This document shows positions 56,478-64,000 of a stretch of DNA of 64,000 nucleotides, piece after piece. Source of the stretch: Ophiobolus disseminans (lineage: Eukaryota > Ascomycota > Dothideomycetes > Pleosporales > Phaeosphaeriaceae). The translations under genes and the position numbers were made by a program. The first letter of the stretch is position 1, and every line of letters starts with the position of its first letter. The stretch spans positions 1,457,502 to 1,521,501 of the forward strand of contig MU006220.1 of assembly GCA_010093685.1 (NCBI GenBank). The letters are read 5' to 3'. Under the pieces are notes generated by a model. It saw nothing but the letters and a program-made list of their open reading frames with translations, was not told where the DNA came from and made no database searches.

Positions 56478-57454
56478 ATGTCTCACAGCCACTCCCACGA
56501 CAGCGCGCCACATTCGCATGCAGGCGCCGCTGCGGACCATGGACATACCCACGAGATCCTTGATGGCCCTGGAAGCTTCCTCGGACGCGAGATGCCAATC
56601 ATCGAGAACAGAGACTGGGAAGATAGAGCTTTCACGATAGGCATTGGAGGGTAAGCTCGTCTTCCACATGTCCTCAGGCACCTCTCCAGATGAAGTCCAA
56701 TGTGATTTGAGACGGAAAAAGAAGATATTGACTACATCAGACCTGTCGGGTCCGGAAAGACGGCCCTCATGCTCGCGCTCTGCACAAGCCTCCGAGCTCG
56801 CTTCTCAATAGCAGCAGTAACGAACGACATCTTCACACGGGAGGACTGCGAGTTCCTGACCAAGAACAATGCCCTTCCTGCGTAAGCCATTTCCATGGTG
56901 GAGGATATACACCGAACAAAAGCTCATGGCCATATAGTGAGCGCATCGTAGCCGTCGAAACCGGAGGATGTCCACACGCCGCCGTCCGCGAAGACATATC
57001 GACCAACCTCCTGACCCTCACAAATCTCCACCACAAATTCGACACCGACATCCTTCTCATCGAGTCCGGCGGGGACAACCTCGCAGCAAACTACTCCCGC
57101 GAGCTCGCCGACTTCATCATCTACGTGATCGACGTATCTGGGGGAGACAAGATTCCGAGAAAGGGAGGACCAGGCATAACACAGTCAGACCTGCTAATTG
57201 TGAACAAGATCGATCTGGCCGAGGCTGTGGGCGCGGATTTGAATGTCATGGACAGGGATAGTAGGAGGATGCGTGAGGGCGGGCCGACTATATTCGCCGA
57301 GGTCAAGAAGGGCAGGGGCGTGGATGCGATTATCGATCTGATACTGTCTGCATGGAAAGCTTCAGGCGCGTCACAGGCACGGAAAGACAAATTCGAGCCG
57401 ACGTTGATGGAGAGCAGTGAGGAGGGCAAGGAGAGGAGCTACAGCTTGACTTAA
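56478..57454 (+). CDS. ureG: Urease accessory GTPase UreG
   Basis: Exons 56478-56650, 56741-56881 and 56938-57454, 276 residues. UreG hydrolyses GTP to drive nickel insertion into urease together with UreD and UreF, in the cytosol. The N-terminus is His-rich (MSHSHSHDSAPHSHAGAA), a nickel-binding feature typical of eukaryotic UreG. The P-loop GPVGSGKT lies at 58-65 and is assembled by splicing GG|A. Next come AAVTNDIFTREDCEFL, the metal-binding ETGGCPHAAVRED (Cys-Pro-His), LLIESGGDNLAANYSREL, YVIDVSGGDKIPRKGGPGIT and the base-recognition NKIDLAEAVGADL. The identity is certain. The C-terminal tail of about 35 residues (EPTLMESSEEGKERSYSLT) is longer than in bacterial UreG. Confidence 0.97.
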
Positions 57455-57619
57455 GACAGACGATAAGTGCGAGTTCAGAGCTGCAAACAATGAATAGAAA
57501 GTACCAATTAGCATACATAACATTGACCTGAATTAGCAGATATTACCCAACGCCTAGCAAGTAAAGTGCACCTCATGTATACCCACCCCCAAAATGCAAC
57601 CTCCACACTCCCATCTCCC

Positions 57620-60277
57620 CTAGTAAAACCAACTCCCAACAAACAGCACAGTCGTATACGCCGTCAGCACAAAATACTGCATCTCATGCAACACATTCGC
57701 CTTCTCCCACTTGAGTTTCTTCGCACTTTCCTTCGGATACGCAATCCCGGTGACCGCATCGCGATCCAACAATTCCTCTCGATCCGGCATACTCGGCGGC
57801 CAAATAGCATAATGCACGGGCGCCCAACACGCGCTCAGCGCAATAAGCCACAGCAGCGGCGGCCAGCACGCGTGCGTCAGCATGTACAGCAGCGTCTGCT
57901 CCATGGAGCCGCGGTTGATGATGATGCCGCGGGCTGTGGACACGGTCACGGCTGCGACGCAAAAAAGGATGTAGAAGACGTGCATGAATACCCCCGAGCC
58001 GAAGATTATGACGCGTAGGCGCCGGAAGAGGCTGGCGCGGAGCAGCGGGTCGCGCTCGTTGAGCTCGGATTGTTGGGACCCGGAGGAGGAGAAGGCGGTA
58101 GTTTTGCCGCCGAGGAAGCGGGGGAGGAAGAAGGAGCGGATTATGGTTATGGCGTGGTCTGCGGAGGGGGTAAGTGGTTGGAAGGAATAGGTAGAATGGT
58201 GTGGTGGAAGATGAGGGGAACGTACATGGTGACATCCACATCATGGCGGATGCGTCGCGCTGACCTAAGCGGTAGCCCGCGGGGAGAGTCATGATCCATT
58301 CGTTCAGGCGGTTCGCGGCCAGGGCGACGAAGCATAGGCGAGCGAGTAGGCGGAGCTGGTCATCGGTTGCGTAGGCGATGAGTGTGCCGCCTGCCATTAA
58401 GACGATTGGCATTGTGAGGAGCGATGCGGTCAGGAAGATGGTAAAGAGCGAGGAGATGGTATATACGAAGCCTGACAAGCGCTGAAACAAGGACATATGG
58501 GTGACCAAGGGACCCCAAAGACAAAAGTTCAACTTCAGCGAGGTTTGGACTGTTCCGATGGTCTAGGAATGATGTGACGATTAGCGGCGATCGCTATGGA
58601 CATGCGGTAAGATCGACTTACCCAGCGTGTGCGTTGCTTGATGTGTCCACTGAAAGACTCGGGAACGGTGCCGTACTGGAGAGGCTCATGCACGTATGCA
58701 GTCTTCCACCCAGCTCCGAGAAGCACGCTTGAACAGCACACATCTTCAGCTAGCGAGCCGGTAGGGAAGCCTCCGATACCATCAAGGGCAAGGCGGCGAA
58801 TGGCATAACCCGAGCCAGTGCACCACTTCAACAGTCAGTGAGTGATGTCAAGAATAATAAAGGTCGACTTACCGCAACGCCTGCCGCATCCTTCACCGGT
58901 TCAGAAATGTGCACGAATGAATCCAGACTCTGCATGAGCGGATCGTTCTTAGGCAGATTGTAGAAGAGCTGGAGGACGTTAGCTTGGTCATCCATATCAT
59001 CGACTAGGCATACCTGAGGTGGACAAGCCAAAGCAAGTTGAGGTTCAATAACCAAGTGAGCAATGATAGCTCGTAGCCAGCACGGCTCTGGAATCATATC
59101 CGCATCCAGTGCCGCAATGTAAGTGGACGCGCCACCCGGTAGCTCTCTAACGAACTCAAGTCCATGATTCAGGTTCCCAGCCTTGAAGTGGTGCGGCACG
59201 CCCTTGATCTTCTGACGAGCAGTGTAGTAAATGTTAGGATACACTAATGACACATCGTCGATAGCAGCCTTGAGGTCCGGATCAGCACCATCGTCGAGGA
59301 CAATGACGCGAAAACTGGCCGACGGCCAGTCGATAGCTGCTGCTGCGCGGACGGTGTCTGTGATGATGCCTACCTCCTCTTTGCAGCATGTGACAAATAC
59401 GTCCACGGATGGCGTGGTGTCGCCAACGATGCGCAGTTTTTCGCGGTGTCGGCCTTTGATGAGGAATAGTTGCCAAAAGTTATGGCACAGCATAGGAACT
59501 ATTCATTTTGTTAGGAAGTAGAGTAGTAGGACACACGATGACTTACGAGCCACGCCCATCTCGACGGCAATAAAGGCCCACGCCATGGCAAAGACCTTGT
59601 TCATGACGCGCTGTGCTGCAAGAGTGTACTTGATACGGAAAGCAAAGTAGACCCAGTAGGCTGAGACGGCAATCATTGAGAACAGTGGTGTACATTTGTT
59701 GATTCGTCTCTTCCACAATGGAATATGGTCGATGTCATCGGTTCCATGGACTCTTTCCACCAGGCAGACCGGGTCGGCCGAGATGTCAGGAAACTTTTCT
59801 GATTTTCCACGTATAGAACTTGTTGCCTAACACTTGTCGTTAGATGGTGGACGAATGAATAATCGTGCCGTGCCTAGTAGAGCTTACCACAGAATAGCGA
59901 TCCGAGAACCTGTTGAACTTCTCCGTGCTCGTAGCCGGGGTATGCTTCAACGGAGTTCCGTATACTGTTGTGGTGCCATATCGAGGCGTCAGATTACCAC
60001 AGTGGGTACAGTTGCTGGGCGAAGGTTGACCGTAGGAAACAGGACGCTGGTAAGCAGGTCGAGGCAGATACAAGCCCATACTTTGAGCATGTTCTATAGA
60101 AGAGCTAGAGCTAGCTGTTCTTGTTTCAGAGGGACTCTGAGAAGCAGGCCCTGGAGAGTTGGTGTGCGCAATTTTGTCCATTTTGGGATGAGGTTCTCTC
60201 AAGGTTGTGGATCTGACAGTCTCATACGAGGGTATTGCTCGACTTTTAGCGGCTCTGGGAGGATCTGGGGGAGACAT
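57620..60277 (-). CDS. Family 2 glycosyltransfer­ase with membrane helices (hyphal-growth GT2 type)
   Basis: Six exons: 60277-59888, 59826-59547, 59498-58873, 58825-58622, 58562-58226 and 58158-57620, in all 791 residues. A processive GT2 enzyme like cellulose or hyaluronan synthases, set in the plasma membrane, using a UDP-sugar. After a disordered N-terminus come two helices (TPLFSMIAVSAYWVYFAF, VFAMAWAFIAVEMGV). The catalytic domain shows VLDDGAD (292-294 DDG), ALDADMIPEPCW (DAD at 355-357), GSLAEDV (ED at 459-460) and QRTRW (496-500), the D,D,D,QxxRW signature. At least five further helices follow. The architecture matches the type 2 glycosyltransferase needed for hyphal extension and virulence in Zymoseptoria tritici and Fusarium graminearum; its product is unknown. 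All five introns preserve frame. Convergent with ureG, whose end lies 165 bases away. Confidence 0.92.
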
Positions 60278-61994
60278 GCAGTTATCCTACGAGCATTGTA
60301 CCCTCGTTCCTGGATCCAGGCCCGCGACGTCAGTGCGGCCATGCACAATGCCCGGATCGATTCACAGCATCTAGTATGCAGTCTCGGAAGATACGCCTGC
60401 TCCCGATGTACATCAAATGGATCCATAATTGCCCTGTTGAGGTGGAGACACTTCATTGTGGAAGACACCGCTTCACCGATTTGACGCACTGACCGTAAGG
60501 CCAGCTGCCTACGTAGGCAAGGAGATACATCTGACAGTTGTGAATGGCTGTTCTGCTACTCAGTGCTCAGCTCAACGATGTCCTGTGGTGAGGAAGGGTA
60601 CTCACCAGCGGTGTTTTTGAGGCTGCATACTGTACGAGTATTGAAAACGCAGATCACCGAGAGCGTGTTGATTAGTAGCATTGTGTTTTCCCATGAAGAG
60701 CCTTGCGTACCTGGGGGCTGATGTCGTACATTCTTGTGTTCGGTCCAATAGCGCCTCGGCTATGATGATGATTCGGACAGCAAGCTGCAGACATGCTTAG
60801 TTTGAGATTAGCCATGAACAAGTGCGTTTCTAAGCTTTGCGTTACGTGGAGTGGACGCAGATCATAGGGTCTGCCACGACCTCATGGATGTCCTTATCCG
60901 TTGTGTATCTTCGGCTTGTAGGGATGCTCAGGCCTGAGGCGCAGTGCTTACCCGTGTTACACGGTTACCCCAATGCCGACCTTATTCGAAGAGTTGGGGA
61001 CCCGACTTGCCACCCTCGAGGCACATACTGTACCATGAGCCCTTTGTTCAGTGAGACGGGATACTAAATCGAGCAATCGCTAAGGATCGTTGATTTGCCC
61101 ATTTTGTGGGATACCGAAGATTCGAGTTCTGCGCGACCCGGGAATTTACTCAACTATCACGATTACAACTCTTAAAATCTAAGCCACATCTCGATTGTCT
61201 AGATACACGTGGGGCGACGAGGGTGTGAGAACGTCCCCTAGAGCAACTCAAGCCAGATCGTTCCACCTAAAGCGACAACGTTGCACAGTGATGCCGATCT
61301 CAAGATAAGGGCCCAATGCAGGCTCGGAGCTGAACATTAGTTTAGTTCTGATGATACACTTGTGATAGAGCGATTGGATGTGAGCCATACTTTCTTTACC
61401 TACGTACATTCGATAGCGAACGCGTTATGCGTGTCTTAGCAGGTCTAACGGGTTGCATATTGCTTGTCAAGTGACAACCTTTGCGCAATCATAAAAATGG
61501 TTCATGCTGTTAAGGAGTGAGTGTCGATATCAATGTGGGTGCTATTCACGTGTGTTGAGATCGAGATTGATGAGATTAAGACTCACTACACCATTACCCT
61601 CGTCAGAAACTTTGACAGTACCCAATTCTTGCCTGCTCTCGAGGCGGTGTGTCGAACGATATGGCACACAGCGAGAGGTTGTTACACTGCTTCTCGCGTG
61701 AAAAGGCACGTTAAGTCGTTTCCGCGTTCGCTTGGACCAGGGATCCCGAGATCGCACAGAGATCCGCATCTTGAGCTAAGCTCACCACCCGAGCCATAGT
61801 CTAGTGTCCTGGATCTATTGCAGGCACAGCTTCTACCGAATCACTCTTTAGGCAACCACGTTGCTTTCATTGTGAAGAGGTGGCACTCCCCGTTCCGTTC
61901 CGGAACACGGGTTCTGCGGTTGATCTCGACAATCCACATTTTCACTGTCTCGCAACTTCATTCTCTGCTTTTGCTGCAATATCCTCACTTCGCC
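60278..61994. other. Long intergenic region, no gene supported
   Basis: About 1.7 kb between the divergent GT2 and GH12 genes. Frames are under 100 residues. 61850-61994 is probably the GH12 leader. No clear regulatory site recognised. Confidence 0.5.
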
Positions 61995-63062
61995 ATGGCT
62001 AGCGTATTTTCGGCTTCCTTTCGAAATTATGCCTTGGTTGGCCTGATCGCAGCATCGGTTCGCGCGGTACCCGATAAGATGTTATGTGGGCAATACGACC
62101 ATCTTTCAGACCAGTCGAACAGATATCGATGTATGTTGCGTCGTCTCCTAGAGTACCAACATGATACTCGAGTGGTCGACAGCTCAGCTGACTGTGTTTG
62201 CAGTCAGCAACAACATCTGGGGTCGCGACAATAGTGGTTCGTCCTGCATTGAAGTTACGAACAACGCAACTGCTTTGTCCACAACATGGTCATGGAAGGC
62301 AAACGAAACGCTCGTCCATGCATACCCGAATATCAATTTCAACCCTGTTCAGGATGATCCCATACAGATCTCGAACTTGGCCTCGATCGATGTCAAGGTA
62401 TCGTGGACGATGAGACCAGCGTTGAGTAGATCATTAGCGGCATTCGACAAGGATGGCCTGGCAATCATTGATGCAAAGTCAAATGTGGCCTTTGATGTGT
62501 TCTTCGACACTGATATAGCAAAGGCTGTGACCACCACAGCACCCAGCTATGAAGTGATGGTTTGGATCGGCCAGTACGGTTCAATCCTCCCTATAGGGGC
62601 GTCGAATGTCAACATGGAGAAGTTGCCAAAGCAAACGATCGGAAAAGAGACTTTGTGAGTCCCCTCATGATCGCTCTTTTGCGGCGACGCACGAGACGCG
62701 ACAAGGCTAGCTGACGTGGTGTCTTGCAATATAGCACCCTTTACCAAGGTCCCAACGACAATGGGCAGCACGTCTTCTCCTGGGTTGCAGGGTCGAACCG
62801 GACAGAATTTGAGGGCGATATATCGCCGCTTCTTCATTATCTCTGGCGTAAGGGTTTAATCCTAGCTACGAACTATATCGGGGTCATCCAATTCGGTACT
62901 GAGCAGAAGTATGCAACATCGAACGTGACATTTTCAGTGGACAGCTTTGCCATTAATGCCACGAAGGGTATGCCAAAGGAAGCATCGGGCATGCTATGGG
63001 AGTGCTCTCCATGGAGAGTCGCTCTTGTGGTGGTGACCGTTACCATGATCTGTTTGCTGTAG
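61995..63062 (+). CDS. Glycoside hydrolase family 12 endoglucanase, with hydrophobic C-terminus
   Basis: Exons 61995-62130, 62204-62654 and 62735-63062, 304 residues. GH12 enzymes cut beta-1,4-glucan or xyloglucan outside the cell. Signal peptide at about 1-24 (FRNYALVGLIAASVRA), then LCGQYDHLSDQSNRY, RFSNNIWGRDNSGSSC and TWSWKANE. The nucleophile Glu162 lies in SYEVMVWIGQYG, the acid/base Glu252 in IQFGTEQKYAT; GKETFTLYQGPNDNGQHVFS is created by the second splice. Typical GH12 enzymes have about 240 residues; this one adds a C-terminal part ending in a 16-residue hydrophobic run (WRVALVVVTVTMICLL), as if GPI- or membrane-anchored. The three expected disulphide-type cysteines are partly present. 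Substrate preference (xyloglucan or mixed glucan) cannot be told from sequence alone. Confidence 0.93.
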
Positions 63063-63404
63063 TTTCGATTTCTTCGTAAATGAACGAATTCTGTGCTCTT
63101 GATGACATGGGGCGTGAGTGTTGATGATCCAATTGGTGTGACGCGGTGTCTGCGGGGAATGGAGCTTCCAAGCACAAGCGAGGCACACAATCGGCACTTC
63201 CGAAGAGTTTCACCGATCCGCAGCCCGCATCACCCTCACAACCACATCTTTGACAAACGCCCACGGTCCGCTACTAAGGTGCGTACGCGGCTCTCCTATA
63301 TCCCTACGCCTTCGAAATATCACATTCGAATTTTAAGAGCTCTCAGCTGACGCATCAACCACAACAGCCTCCACTACCCAGTCACCCATCCTCCCACCGC
63401 AAAT
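63063..63404. promoter_or_regulatory. Upstream region of the NAC beta gene
   Basis: 342 bases between the GH12 stop and the EGD1 start. The last 60 bases are CA/CT-rich leader (caacagcctccactaccc). No gene seen. Confidence 0.55.
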
Positions 63405-64000
63405 ATGGATCAGGCCAAGTTGGCGCGTATGCAGGCGTCAGTGCGCATTGGTACGTTATCCCAGAATCAGTGTCGTGAAGTGCTTTAGAGCGTCTTCAGC
63501 ATGTATAAATAGAAGAGAGATTGGCTAACATACATGTGACAGGGTAAGCAAACACATCCTCCAATATCAACGACCCCGCAATCTTCGACTTCGTCAAGTC
63601 AAAATCACGAACACAAAGCTTGGCATATGATGTGGAAGACTACAGGGATGATTGTGTGAGAAGAGGCTGACATGGCGATGCAGAGGCAAGGGCACTCCGC
63701 GCCGAAAGGTCAAGAAGGTCCACAAGAGCTCCGGCACCGACGACAAGAAGCTGCAGACGGCGCTCAAGAAGCTCAACGTCCAGCCCATCCAGGCAATTGA
63801 GGAGGTCAACATGTTCAAGAGCGACGGAAACGTCATCCACTTCTCGGCACCAAAGGGTATGGTGACGCCTGACGTCCAAGCCTGCACCGCTTGCTAACGT
63901 GGTGCGCGCAGTTCACGCCTCGGTACCGTCAAACACCTTCGCTATTTACGGCAACGGCGAGGACAAGGAACTCACTGAGCTCGTCCCCGGCATCCTGAAC
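63405..64000 (+). CDS. EGD1: Nascent polypeptide-associated complex beta subunit (EGD1/BTF3), 3' end beyond the window
   Basis: Proposed exons 63405-63450, 63543 (one base), 63684-63856 and 63912 to beyond 64000. NAC beta binds the ribosome and, as a dimer with NAC alpha, shields nascent chains. The text MDQAKLARMQASVRI, GGKGTPRRKVKKVHKSSGTD, DKKLQTALKKLNVQPIQAIE and KVHASVPSNTFAIYGNGED is nearly identical to known fungal NAC beta. RRKVKKVHK is the ribosome-binding motif. To obtain the conserved RIGGKGT, one extra G is needed between ATT G and A GGC AAG; exactly one G (63543) sits between a good acceptor (CTAAC..GTGACAG) and a good donor (GTAAGC). Skipping it with an acceptor two bases on would give RIGKGT. 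The remaining part (UBA-free C-terminus) is right of the window. Confidence 0.95.
63543..63543 (+). other. Putative one-nucleotide exon of EGD1
   Basis: A single G flanked by intron 63451-63542 (GTACGT..CTAAC..ACAG) and intron 63544-63683 (GTAAGC..CTGAC..GCAG). Both introns have consensus branch sites 15-16 bases before their acceptors. Including this base keeps the frame and yields the double glycine conserved from fungi to human BTF3. Confidence 0.6.

Overview
The window is 64 kb of gene-dense nuclear DNA from a filamentous ascomycete. The evidence is short GT-AG introns of about 45-95 bases with CTRAC-like branch sites, fungal-only families (Skt5/Chs4, UstY/DUF3328, bZIP-ankyrin regulators, fibroin-3-like proteins, FAT1), and marks that look like C-to-T decay (RIP) in broken genes. 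A pleosporalean Dothideomycete fits best, because bZIP-ankyrin regulators of the ToxE type and UstY-rich peptide clusters are common there; this placement is inference. I saw no tRNA, rRNA or CRISPR array and no intact transposon.

Left part (1-29.5 kb), mostly housekeeping. The XPF/Rad1 nuclease runs off the left edge. It is followed by CBP4 (complex III assembly), a decayed Ser/Thr-rich secreted repeat protein, the chitin synthase activator Skt5/Chs4, a D-threonine-aldolase-like enzyme, a dynamin-type GTPase, an unrecognised protein with a doubtful 5' end, a FAT1-type fatty acyl-CoA synthetase, a Ras exchange factor carrying its own Ras-like domain, and a disordered protein.

Middle (31.5-41.4 kb), the most interesting part: a probable fungal RiPP cluster of the dikaritin (ustiloxin/phomopsin/victorin-like) kind. 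The precursor at 35119-35757 has a signal peptide and nine copies of KVDRGGIPW, each of the first eight followed by a K-x-K-R Kex2 site. Around it lie four UstY-superfamily proteins with paired HxxHC motifs, two long (UstYa type) and two short with a Cys-rich N-terminal block; one alpha/beta hydrolase; and a bZIP-ankyrin regulator like ToxE. A decayed gene with a GDSG peptidase motif sits at the right edge. Predicted logic: the regulator switches on the divergent gene pairs; the precursor enters the secretory pathway and is cut by kexin; the UstY proteins, membrane-anchored oxidases, cross-link or cyclise the core; the hydrolase tailors or releases it.

Right part (41.6-64 kb). In order: a fibroin-3-like membrane protein, a bHLH factor, a metallophosphoesterase, an aspartic protease with altered active-site motifs, an unknown four-helix-like membrane protein, an unknown Cys-containing protein, the urease accessory GTPase UreG, a GT2 glycosyltransferase of the hyphal-growth type, a GH12 endoglucanase with a C-terminal hydrophobic tail, and the 5' part of the NAC beta subunit (EGD1), whose conserved reading frame seems to need a one-nucleotide exon.

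Exon limits were worked out by hand from splice consensus, frame continuity and family conservation. For most multi-exon genes the exon lengths add up to a multiple of three. Long stretches between genes are listed as gaps; in most of them I see no supported gene.
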